From Granulosicoccus sp036478595 (GTDB taxonomy: Bacteria > Pseudomonadota > Gammaproteobacteria > Granulosicoccales > Granulosicoccaceae), in the NCBI GenBank assembly GCA_036478595.1, contig JAZGEF010000034.1, positions 1 to 64,000 of the forward strand: a stretch of DNA of 64,000 bases. The letters are read 5' to 3'. This document shows, in pieces, positions 1 to 7,651 of this stretch. Within the stretch, counting starts at the first letter, position 1, and every line of letters starts with the position of its first letter. Under the pieces are notes generated by a model. It saw only the letters and a program-made list of their open reading frames with translations. It was not told the origin of the DNA and did no database searches. Made by a program: the position numbers and the translations under genes.

Positions 1-1
1 G

Positions 2-157
2 GCCTCGGTATCCGATGTGATCACATCAATACTGGCCACTTGCCAGGAGAATGAGGTTAACGCGTTTGATTATCTGCAGAGCATTCAGCGAAACCAATTG
101 CAGGTAAAAGCCTCTCCAGAGAAGTGGTTGCCGTGGAACTATCCGCAGGATAAATAG
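2..157 (+). CDS. IS66-family transposase, C-terminal end (cut by window edge)
   Basis: Only the last 51 codons are present, open from the first bases of the window to a TAG at 155-157. The peptide carries the pattern usual at the end of IS66 TnpC proteins: a short helix, then a NAFDYLQSIQR-like block, then a terminal PEKWLPWNY. This is the DDE transposase of a cut-and-paste element, but the catalytic core lies outside the window, so I cannot say whether the element is whole. It sits beside other broken IS copies and is probably a relic. Confidence 0.7.
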   Translation, partial: ASVSDVITSILATCQENEVNAFDYLQSIQRNQLQVKASPEKWLPWNYPQDK

Positions 158-206
158 GCGGCGTTAGACCATTAACCGCTATTATTTGCGCAGAGCTGCC
201 GGAAAC

Positions 207-767
207 TCACAACCAACGTGCGAACTCCAAGTTCAATCCATCAAGATCTAACGTCTCGCCTGATTGGCGATAGCGCGTGACCAACGGGACAAAGAAGCTG
301 CGGTGTATATAGCCGATCTGACGCTCTACTTTCCCTTTAGTCTTTGCACGATAGGGTCGGCATAGCCGAGGTAGAAAACCGTAGCGATGTGCCAAGTCTT
401 GCAGCCCCGCATGAAATTGATGAAGCCCATCGCCGTAAGCGTTGCGCTTGGTTACCACCGTTTTCATGTTGTCATAAAGTATCTCTAGAGGCACACCACC
501 AAACTCTTCAAACGCCTGTTCGTGGCAACTACGCAACGTATCGAACCGTTCATTACCAACAAACACACCGTAGGCATAGCGGCTCCAACCAAGTGTGGAT
601 AGATAAAGTGAAACACGTTTACCATTGAGTCTGAACACACCCCAATCAACTTGCATCTGTTGACCAGGCTCAGTCTCGAAACGCACAACAGGATCGAGCC
701 GTGGCTCAGGCTTCATGGTTCGCGCGTAGTTGCGAACAGTGGTGACACAACCGTTTGAGTCAGACAA
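207..767 (-). pseudogene. IS21-family transposase IstA fragment (copy A)
   Basis: The translation matches the central and C-terminal catalytic part of IstA. The DDE residues are visible as VDWG near residue 42, LYDNMKT near 99 and GKVERQ near 147. The N-terminal helix-turn-helix half is missing: homology begins near 745, where unrelated sequence joins. The reading ends at a TGA (207-209) just after the FARWL block, where family members normally continue with a DVAN..RVH-type stretch, so the 3' end is lost too. It differs clearly in sequence from the IstA relic at 1079-1744, so two separate IS21 elements were present. No istB ATPase gene is seen. Confidence 0.8.
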
Positions 768-846
768 CTATCCCACTAGCATACTGTGCCGAGTATTACG
801 AGTGAGTTCCTCTGCATACTATGCCTGGAATAGGCGTCCTGGAAAG
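757..846 (+). pseudogene. IS3-family OrfB transposase, N-terminal fragment
   Basis: About 30 codons (YPTSILCRVLRVSSSAYYAW and the following RRPGK) match the start of IS3-family OrfB proteins. The match begins abruptly at about 757 and stops near 846, just before the IS21-type end repeats. The C-terminal part of an OrfB resumes at 1745, so the two pieces may be halves of one IS3 element that was invaded by an IS21 element and then lost about 50 central codons. Confidence 0.6.
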
Positions 847-867
847 TTTGCGTATTCCGGCCCAATG

Positions 868-1006
868 TGGCCACCCATTCTGGAACTAAGTGGCCACCCA
901 TACTGTTTTTATCTGGCCACTGATTCTGGAATTAAATGGCCACTTTTGGCGCCGGCGCCAGAATAGGTGGCCACTTTCCAGAATCACTGGCCACTTAGTT
1001 CCAGAA
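868..1006. repeat. IS21-type terminal repeats built on TGGCCAC
   Basis: TGGCCAC or TGGCCA recurs at 868, 891, 914, 937, 968 and 988. The first four are 23 bases apart. The outer copies are inverted: TTCTGGAACTAAGTGGCCAC (879-896, extended by flanking bases) is the reverse complement of GTGGCCACTTAGTTCCAGAA near 988-1006. A perfect 12-base palindrome GGCGCCGGCGCC lies at 948-959. Families such as IS21 carry several transposase-binding repeats at their ends, and the adjoining istA at 1079 fits that. I infer this is the left end of IS21 copy B. Confidence 0.6.
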
Positions 1007-1078
1007 CCCCTCTCAGCGCATTGTTTTTTAACCCTTATTGGTACGCTGCTCGGTTTCTACTGAATACCGGAGAGCGGC

Positions 1079-1744
1079 GTGTCACGAACGAGGTTACCTA
1101 TGCGAAAAATCCATGCCGTTCTGCGGCAATTCCATGAATTAGATCGAAGCCAAAGAGACATTGCCCGGGCGCTTGAAATCGGCCGTGGCACGGTGGCCAA
1201 CTACCTCACTCGAGCGCGTAACGCAGGCTTGTCTTGGCCGTTGCCGCCAGAGATGGACGAACGATCGTTAAAGTTGGCGCTGTTTCCTGAAAGTATTAAA
1301 GCCGATGCGCAGCGCAAATTCGCTGACCCTGACTTTGCGGCTATTTACCTAGAGCTTAAGTCGGTAGGCATGACTAAACAATTGGCGTGGGAAGAGTATC
1401 GTCAAGTGCATGGCAAAAACGGTTACAGCTACTCGCAGTTCTGTCATCGGTATCGAACGTGGCTCGGACGACAACAACGTTCCATGCGACAAAATCATAT
1501 TGCCGGTGAAAAAGTGTTTATCGACTATTGCGGTCCGACTGTGCCGGTGGTTGATGCGCATACCGGGACGTTCATTAATGCATAAATCTTTGTTGCCGTT
1601 ATTGGTGCATCAAACTACACGTTTGCCTGCGCCTCTGCTTCGCAAAAAGAAGCTGACTGGATTGATGCCCATACCAAAGCGGCTTTGTTTTTTGGCGGAT
1701 GGGCCGAGCTCACCATACCGGACAACCTTAAAAGCGGGGTGAGT
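1079..1744 (+). pseudogene. IS21-family transposase IstA (copy B), interrupted and truncated
   Basis: The N-terminus is typical of IstA, with the helix-turn-helix of the RDIARALEIGRGTVANYL type at residues 28-47. The catalytic part begins at IDYCGPTVP. At 1583-1585 an in-frame TAA replaces what should be a Gln or similar codon; after it the same frame continues with IFVAVIGASNY and the PDNLKSGV block that carries the second catalytic Asp. Homology stops at about 1744, where the frame runs directly into an IS3 transposase fragment. The start could be GTG 1079 or ATG 1100. The gene cannot be functional: one nonsense codon and loss of the last third. Confidence 0.8.
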
Positions 1745-2362
1745 GCATCCACGCTAAGCATGCAGCGGCAATCGTTGGTAGCTAAGGCTGGTAGAAAATT
1801 TAAGGCAAGAACAAACTCGAATCACAGTTTGCCAATTGCACCGAACCTGCTAGAGCAGGATTTCACTTGCGATTCAATAAACGAAAAATGGTGTGGTGAT
1901 ATTACCTATCTTTGGACTAAGGAAGGTTGGCTGTATCTGGCGGTGGTGATAGATTTATTTTCACGCCGAGTCATTGGCTGGTCCATGAGTCATCGTATGA
2001 CACGACAGCTCGCCTGTGATGCCATGCAAATGGCAATAGATGCTCGCCAACCAGGAGCGGGTGTGATCATGCATACAGACCGTGGCGGGCAATATTGTTC
2101 GAAGCAATTTCAGAATCTTCTACGCAAATACAAAATCAAATCGAGCATGAGCAAAAAGGATGACTGCTTCGATAATGCTTGTGCAGAGAGTTTTTTTCAT
2201 TCTATGAAAGTAGAGGCAATACACGGCGAAGACTTACCAACCCGTGAATCAATGAGATCAGCTGTGTTCGAATATATAGAAATCGACTACAATCGGACAC
2301 GTCATCACACGATGATTGACAACCAAAGTCCAGCTAACTATGAGCTGGCACAAGCTGCTTAA
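1745..2362 (+). pseudogene. IS3-family OrfB transposase, C-terminal part
   Basis: This is the rve/DDE integrase region of an IS3-family OrfB. It reads through in frame from the truncated istA just upstream, so the ORF is an accidental fusion. The three catalytic residues are visible: Asp in GDITYLW, Asp in HTDRGGQY and Glu in CAESFFHS. The protein ends with YELAQAA and a TAA at 2360-2362. The OrfB N-terminus is absent here and may be the fragment at 757-846. No OrfA is present, so this copy cannot move by itself. Confidence 0.82.
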
Positions 2363-2392
2363 TAGATTGTCCGCCGTTGGTGGGGAGGATCA
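1745..2392 (+). mobile_element. IS3-family element, right part with right terminal end
   Basis: The right end is placed at 2392 because the bases after the transposase stop, up to GGGGAGGATCA, recur in inverted orientation at 8984-9120, beginning with TGATCCTCCCC. Over 137 aligned bases (2256-2392 against 8984-9120) I count 6 mismatches. The left end of the element is not visible: the IS21 relic interrupts it. Confidence 0.75.
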
Positions 2393-2409
2393 TTTTGCCT
2401 GTTTTACCT

Positions 2410-3300
2410 TTAAGTCTTATCTACAAGCCCATCAATTTTTGATTTTACCAAACCCTTTAACATTTCAATCTGGTCTCGCCCCAGTCCTGTATTTGTAGTT
2501 ACCAAGACGATTTCTCGTGATAGTTGGGCGTTCTTTGGACAGAATATTCGGATAGTATCATCAGCATAGCGTTGAATGTCATATTTGGGTAACAGGGTAA
2601 AGCCAAGATTTTGTTTAACACATTCCACGATGGTTTCAACATTGTTCAAAATTATTATAGGCTTGCTTTTTTCTGTGTGAATCTTTGCTATTTGATAAGA
2701 GATTAATTTACCAATACCTGTATTAGGTGCAAACTGCAAAAAAGATTTTTTTCTAACAAGATCCTTTAATGAAAAACTGGCTAGTGCTCCGGGTGCAGCA
2801 TACATCAACGGTTCATGGTAAAGATGGTCATAAGAGAGCGTTGAATCTACTTGGTCAGAGGCTGTTACTATCACGGCATCGAGCTGCCCGTTAAGGAGTT
2901 TAGTTTCTAACGTTTCTGATAGACCTGTTTCCATTGTAAAAGTAGCTTCTGGATACCATTTAGCCGCATTTTTTAGAAAATTGGGTAATAACTGTACGCT
3001 TGCAGTGGTTACAAATCCCATTCTGAAGTGTCCTACAAGTTGATCGCAGGTGTTACTGAGTTGGATGAGCTCCTCTTCGGCAGATAACAAGGTGGTTGCT
3101 TGTTTTACAATGAGAATCCCAATGGGAGTAAGTTTAGGTGGCCGAAAAGATCGATCAAATATCCGAACACCTAATTCTGTTTCAAGAGATTTCATCTGCA
3201 TTGAAACGGCTGATAATGTCATATTGAGCTGAACGGCCGCATCGGCAAAAGAGCCAATTTTAGAAATTCTGATCAATGTTTTCAGGGTGCGTGTCTGCAT
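2410..3300 (-). CDS. LysR-family transcriptional regulator
   Basis: The 296-residue length is normal for the family. The N-terminal winged helix-turn-helix (about residues 5-63) has the usual pattern: GSFADAAVQLNMTLSAVSMQ, then LETELGVRIFDR. A periplasmic-binding-protein-like effector domain fills about residues 90-290. It is divergent from the acyl-CoA dehydrogenase gene at 3401, with about 100 bases between them, which is the classic arrangement of a LysR activator and its target operon. The inducer is probably a pathway intermediate, but nothing in the sequence names it. The stop codon lies only 18 bases from the IS3 right end, so the last few residues may have been altered by the insertion. 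Confidence 0.9.
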   Translation of the reverse strand: MQTRTLKTLIRISKIGSFADAAVQLNMTLSAVSMQMKSLETELGVRIFDRSFRPPKLTPIGILIVKQATTLLSAEEELIQLSNTCDQLVGHFRMGFVTTASVQLLPNFLKNAAKWYPEATFTMETGLSETLETKLLNGQLDAVIVTASDQVDSTLSYDHLYHEPLMYAAPGALASFSLKDLVRKKSFLQFAPNTGIGKLISYQIAKIHTEKSKPIIILNNVETIVECVKQNLGFTLLPKYDIQRYADDTIRIFCPKNAQLSREIVLVTTNTGLGRDQIEMLKGLVKSKIDGLVDKT

Positions 3301-3400
3301 ATATTAAATATATTTGAACTTATGTTTCAATTTAATTCGATTGTATTGAATATATGCCAGTAATATGCTTTTAGCAACTAACAACAGATGGATGATAGTC
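3301..3400. promoter_or_regulatory. Divergent control region between lysR and the island operon
   Basis: This very AT-rich stretch holds an inverted repeat TTCAAT-N13-ATTGAA at 3326-3350 and a short palindrome ATATTTAATAT-like run around 3300-3312. LysR-type regulators bind interrupted dyads (T-N11-A) in this position, so the dyad is a candidate operator. A TAATAT at 3361-3366 could be a -10 box for the rightward operon, with no convincing -35. All of this is pattern reading only. Confidence 0.35.
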
Positions 3401-4621
3401 ATGAGCAATAGCAGTAATGTATTTCAGCAAAAAGCAGCTGAACTAGCCCCAACCCTTGCCAGTCGTGCAGATCGATGGGACAAAACCAGAGAGTATTGCT
3501 GGGATAATATCAAAGATTTGACGGATTCTGGCTTGATGGGTATGTCCATCCCCACAGAATATGGCGGAAAAGGTGCTAGCTTCCACGATGTTATTCTCGC
3601 TGTCGAGGAAATTGCAAAAGTCTGTACCTTGTCGGCTCGTATAGTCGTTGAAGCTAATATGGGTGGTATAAGCGCCGTCATGGCTTATGGAACCGAAAAA
3701 CAAAAAGCGCTATGTGCCCCTATCGTATTAGCGGGTGACAAACCAGCCATTTGTATCACCGAACCAGAATCAGGCAGTGCTGCAACCGAGATGACGACAA
3801 CGGCTCGCAAAGTTGGAAACAGATACATCTTAAATGGCACGAAGCATTGGATTACAGGCGGAGGTGTTTCAAGAATTCATCTGGTTTTTGCGCGCGTGAT
3901 TGATGAGGATGGTGAATATCTTGGTATTGGCGGCTTCATCATTATTTGTGACCCGCAAAATAATGAATACCCTGCTGGATTTGAAGTAATGGGTCGCGAA
4001 TATACAATGGGTTTGTGCGGAATGCCAGAAGCCGAATTACGCTTTACCGATCTTAACGTGTCGGAAGATATGCTTCTTACACCGCCCTCTGGTTTCAATC
4101 GTGGTTTTGCTGACTTGATGAATGCCTATAATAGCCAGCGCGTTGGTGCGGGAACAATAGCTATGGGCGTTGCTGCTGGTGCATTAGAGCATGCAAAGCG
4201 GTTTCTTAAAGAGCGCGAACAGTTTGGCAGGCCGATTGGCGAATTTCAGGGTTTGCAATGGATGCTGGCTGATATGGATACAGGTGTTCATGCCTCACGA
4301 TTGTTATTGCGAGAAGCAGCGAAATCAAGAGGTCTAAATAATAGTCAATTCCCCGATATTATGATGGCAGCGCGCGCCAAGGTTTTTGCGTCTGAAACAG
4401 CTATTAAAGTCGTTAGCGATGCGTTGCAAATATTTGGTGCACGTGGCTACAGTGACAGAGAACCGATTGAACGTATGTATCGTGATGTGCGTATGTTTAC
4501 CATTGGCGGTGGCACTGCTCAAATTTTACGCACACAAGTAGCAGGAAGACTACTTGGAATAAGAACTCCCCAGACCCGTGATGGGTTCCATAAAATCGCC
4601 CTGCACGATGCTAAAAAATAG
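3401..4621 (+). CDS. Acyl-CoA dehydrogenase-family protein, probable 3-sulfinopropionyl-CoA desulfinase type
   Basis: The protein has the three-part acyl-CoA dehydrogenase fold: helical N-terminus, beta domain with the FAD-contacting ICITEPESGSA block (about residues 117-127) and KHWITGG (148-154), then a C-terminal helical domain with REQFGRPIGEFQ and QIFGARGYS. I start it at ATG 3401 (406 residues); ATG 3392 or 3365 would add residues before the conserved region. The catalytic Glu is missing at both known positions: the loop usually YEGT reads IGGGT, and the alternative helix position is Gln246 (NAYNSQR). I recall Gln246 and a key Arg from the Advenella desulfinase Acd; here an Arg sits at residue 80 (TLSARIV). 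That enzyme releases sulfite from 3-sulfinopropionyl-CoA. The CoA-transferase downstream supports this. Subfamily is inference; the superfamily is certain. Confidence 0.85.
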   Translation: MSNSSNVFQQKAAELAPTLASRADRWDKTREYCWDNIKDLTDSGLMGMSIPTEYGGKGASFHDVILAVEEIAKVCTLSARIVVEANMGGISAVMAYGTEKQKALCAPIVLAGDKPAICITEPESGSAATEMTTTARKVGNRYILNGTKHWITGGGVSRIHLVFARVIDEDGEYLGIGGFIIICDPQNNEYPAGFEVMGREYTMGLCGMPEAELRFTDLNVSEDMLLTPPSGFNRGFADLMNAYNSQRVGAGTIAMGVAAGALEHAKRFLKEREQFGRPIGEFQGLQWMLADMDTGVHASRLLLREAAKSRGLNNSQFPDIMMAARAKVFASETAIKVVSDALQIFGARGYSDREPIERMYRDVRMFTIGGGTAQILRTQVAGRLLGIRTPQTRDGFHKIALHDAKK

Positions 4622-4629
4622 AGGCGGCC

Positions 4630-6258
4630 ATGAAAAACAACGAAACAAATGCAAGAGCCGCAGATTATATTGCTACACGACTATATGAAGCTGGGTGCCG
4701 ATATGCTTTTGGAATGCCCGGCGGTGAAGTCCTGACGATTGTTGATGCGCTAGAAAAAGCAGGTATTGAGTTCGTACTGTGCAAGCACGAAAATAGTGCA
4801 GGATTCATGGCAGAAGGTGTACACCATAGAACGGGCGCACCAGGTATTTTGGTTGCGACTGTCGGTCCTGGTGTTGTTAACGGCACCAATGCCATTGCCA
4901 ATGCGTTACAAGATCGTGTGCCACTGATTGTTTTGACGGGATGCGTAGATGCAACAGAAGCCCTTACTTATACCCATCAGGTAATAGATCACGAAGCCAT
5001 ATTCAAGCCCATCACAAAAGCGACATTTAGATTAACCGCTGAGGGTGCAGATATTATAGCTGATAAGGCGGTTTCTATCGCGATGGAAGGGCGGTCTGGC
5101 CCAGTACTGATCGACGTTCCTATTAGTGTTGCGGATGAAGAACCAGGTGTGTTGCCTATCCGTCGCCGCGCACAAGCCAGCCCTGTTTCGCCAGCCCTTG
5201 GTACTAATTTTGATCAAGCACGCGAATGGTTGAGTGAGGCAAAAAAACCTATAATGGTGATAGGGCTTGATGCAATCAAGGATGGCGCGAGTGAAGTCAT
5301 TCAAAAGTTTATTGAAAAATACAATATTCCTTTCATAACTACGTATAAAGCAAAAGGTCTGGTGAGCGAAAGCCATCTGCTGAGTTTGGGGGGAGCAGGT
5401 CTTTCTCCGCTTGCCGACAAGACCCTTGTGCCGTTTGTCGAATCAGCGGATTTAATATTATGCGTTGGCTATGACCCAATAGAAATGCGTACGGGATGGC
5501 GAGAAATTTGGGACCCTAAAAAGGTCAACGTCATTGATATAACTGCTGTCGATAGCGATCATTACATGCATCAGTCGAGCATCAGCTTTATTGCAGATAC
5601 GAGAGCCACCCTGACTGCGTTACAACAAGATGTTAGTAATAGCAAAACGTGGGTCAACGGAGAAATAGAAAACGCCAAGAAAAATCTTGCCAGCGATTTC
5701 TCAAGCGATGTCGAATGGGGACCTGCGGCAGTGATTGATGAATGCCGTAAAGGTCTGCCAAAAAATACAATAGCAACGGTAGATTCTGGGGCGCATCGTA
5801 TTCTTCTTTCGCAAATATGGCGTTGTTACGAGCCAAGCACGCTGCTTCAATCTTCTGCACTATGTACCATGGGTTGCGCCGTACCACTCGCAATGGGGGC
5901 TAAGATCGCCGAACCTAATAGAACGGTTGTCTCTTTTTCTGGCGATGGTGGCATGTTAATGGTAGCGGGAGAACTTTCAACCGCAGCCGAACTCAATGCA
6001 AATACAATCTTTGTAGTCTTTGTTGATGCAAGTTTAGCGCTGATCGAGTTAAAGCAACGCCATAGAGAAATGAAAAATGCAGCGGTTGATTTTGATCGCC
6101 ATGACTTTGAAGCCATTGGTAAAGCATTTGGCGGAAATAGTTTTACCGTGGAATCACGCACTGAACTCAAGGATGCACTAGAAGCCGCACAAAGCAGCAA
6201 AACCTTTACCGTTATTGCAGCCATTATTGATCGCCATGCCTATGACGGCCTTATTTAG
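4630..6258 (+). CDS. Thiamine-pyrophosphate-dependent enzyme, acetolactate synthase/2-oxo acid decarboxylase family
   Basis: The 542 residues show the usual three domains: N-terminal pyrimidine-binding domain with the catalytic Glu54 in CKHENSAGFMAEG, central domain (about 190-330), and C-terminal pyrophosphate-binding domain with the metal-binding GDG at about 438-440. The second metal ligand region reads FVDASLALIELKQR, so Asp replaces the more common Asn. The family includes acetolactate synthases, sulfoacetaldehyde acetyltransferase and many 2-oxo acid decarboxylases, and sequence alone does not choose among them. A GGCGG-like site lies just before ATG 4630, and the gene follows the desulfinase-like gene after 8 bases. 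I infer decarboxylation of the 2-oxo acid made by the aminotransferase at 6431. Confidence 0.85.
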   Translation: MKNNETNARAADYIATRLYEAGCRYAFGMPGGEVLTIVDALEKAGIEFVLCKHENSAGFMAEGVHHRTGAPGILVATVGPGVVNGTNAIANALQDRVPLIVLTGCVDATEALTYTHQVIDHEAIFKPITKATFRLTAEGADIIADKAVSIAMEGRSGPVLIDVPISVADEEPGVLPIRRRAQASPVSPALGTNFDQAREWLSEAKKPIMVIGLDAIKDGASEVIQKFIEKYNIPFITTYKAKGLVSESHLLSLGGAGLSPLADKTLVPFVESADLILCVGYDPIEMRTGWREIWDPKKVNVIDITAVDSDHYMHQSSISFIADTRATLTALQQDVSNSKTWVNGEIENAKKNLASDFSSDVEWGPAAVIDECRKGLPKNTIATVDSGAHRILLSQIWRCYEPSTLLQSSALCTMGCAVPLAMGAKIAEPNRTVVSFSGDGGMLMVAGELSTAAELNANTIFVVFVDASLALIELKQRHREMKNAAVDFDRHDFEAIGKAFGGNSFTVESRTELKDALEAAQSSKTFTVIAAIIDRHAYDGLI

Positions 6259-6308
6259 CACGCGAGGGTTCGTTAATACGTATTAAATAGGTGATAAAAC
6301 CAATCAAT

Positions 6309-6375
6309 TAAAGTACCCCCCCTGTTTTTGCCGCTTTTGTACTACAAAATGACCAAAAACAAGGGGTGTACTTTA
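6309..6375. repeat. Long imperfect inverted repeat inside the island operon
   Basis: The arms at 6310-6330 and 6354-6374 are 21 bases each and differ at two positions; each starts from an outer AAAGTAC/GTACTTT. The 23-base centre contains a second perfect palindrome, TTTTGTA-C-TACAAAA. The whole unit would fold into a long hairpin in RNA or a cruciform in DNA. It lies between the TPP enzyme and the aminotransferase. It could be a miniature inverted-repeat element, or a processing or attenuation structure that uncouples the two halves of the operon. There is no run of T after the hairpin as in a standard terminator. Confidence 0.7.
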
Positions 6376-6430
6376 GAGATTGTTATAGCAATGCTTCTTA
6401 TCTTCTTTAAATTCTACAAAGGAATAAATC

Positions 6431-7651
6431 ATGCCCAGCATTCCAGCTATGAAAGCAAATCGATTGAATGCCGTTAAGCCATCAATGATTCTTGGTCTCG
6501 TTCAAAAAGCTCGTCAACTAGCAACGGATGGTCATCCCGTTATTGATCTAGGCATCGGCGAACCTGATTTTGAAACGCCAGAGCACATCAAACAAGCCGC
6601 TATCGAAGCAATCCACAATAATGAAACACGTTACACCGTCGTTCCGGGTACGCCAGTATTGCGTACAGCTATCATAAATAAGCTGGGGCGCGAAAATGGA
6701 CTTGCTTATACCTTAAATAAAATTACAGTGAGTGGTGGTGCCAAGCAAATAATCTATAACGCCATGATGGCAACACTGTCATCAGGTGATGAGGTTATTA
6801 TTCCAGCACCTTTCTGGTCATCTTATCCAGATATTGTAGCAATTGCTAACGGTAAGCCTGTCATCGTCGATTGCCCGCAAAGTCAGGGATTTCTAATATC
6901 CCCCAAGGATTTGGAAGTAGCGATAACACCTCGCACTAAATGGTTGATTCTAAATTCACCGAGCAATCCGACTGGGGGTGTTTACTCATCCGAGCAACTT
7001 ATTGAAATTGCTGAGGTGTTACTACGCCACCCGCAGGTGCATATTCTTAGCGACGATATTTACGAGCATTTGATGTTCGATGGTCACAGTTTCACCTCCA
7101 TTGTAAATATTGCCCCAGACCTTAAGGAGCGCACACTTATCGTCAACGGTGTATCGAAAGTATTCGCCATGACAGGTTGGCGGATCGGATACGCAGCGGG
7201 GCCTCAAGATATAATCACAATGATGAATGTTGTCCAAGGTCAGAGCTGTACACATGCAAGTTCAATATCTCAGGCTGCATCAGTGGCTGCTCTAAATGGT
7301 CCAACAGACTTTTTTGCAGAACGTACCAAACGATTCCAAGCGCGTCGCGATGTTGTTGTTTCGGCTCTAAACGCTGTTGAGGGCATTGATTGCCTAACGC
7401 CAGAAGGTGCATTTTATGTTTATCCAAATTGTGATGGACTGATTGGAAAGAAGACGCCGACAGGCCGCATATTAAAGTCAGATAATGATATTTGTGACTG
7501 GTTGCTAGAAGATCATTCTGTGTCTGCTGTACCCGGTTCAGCCTTTGGACTTTCACCACATATGCGTATTTCAACCGCTGCTAGCACAGTAGAATTGGAA
7601 GAAGCGTGTACGCGAATTTCAAAAGCTTGTGCTCAACTGGAAGATACATAA
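6431..7651 (+). CDS. Class I/II aminotransferase, aspartate-aminotransferase-like
   Basis: This 406-residue PLP enzyme belongs to fold type I, in the bacterial 1-beta aspartate aminotransferase group. Visible landmarks are GIGEPDFETP at 41-50, NSPSNPTGG around 175-183 with Asn179, SDDIYEHL with Tyr211, and the PLP lysine Lys243 in VSKVFAMTGWRIGY. Start ATG 6431 is preceded by AAAGGA at a normal distance. Members of this group usually take acidic amino acids, so aspartate, glutamate, cysteine sulfinate or homocysteine sulfinate are all possible substrates. Its stop overlaps the start of the CoA-transferase gene by one base, so the two are likely translated together. Confidence 0.9.
   Translation: MPSIPAMKANRLNAVKPSMILGLVQKARQLATDGHPVIDLGIGEPDFETPEHIKQAAIEAIHNNETRYTVVPGTPVLRTAIINKLGRENGLAYTLNKITVSGGAKQIIYNAMMATLSSGDEVIIPAPFWSSYPDIVAIANGKPVIVDCPQSQGFLISPKDLEVAITPRTKWLILNSPSNPTGGVYSSEQLIEIAEVLLRHPQVHILSDDIYEHLMFDGHSFTSIVNIAPDLKERTLIVNGVSKVFAMTGWRIGYAAGPQDIITMMNVVQGQSCTHASSISQAASVAALNGPTDFFAERTKRFQARRDVVVSALNAVEGIDCLTPEGAFYVYPNCDGLIGKKTPTGRILKSDNDICDWLLEDHSVSAVPGSAFGLSPHMRISTAASTVELEEACTRISKACAQLEDT

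Noticed and set aside
4630..6258. Calling the TPP enzyme sulfoacetaldehyde acetyltransferase (Xsc)
   Set aside because: It is shorter than Xsc, no pta gene is beside it, and no Xsc-specific feature is visible; only the broad family is supported.
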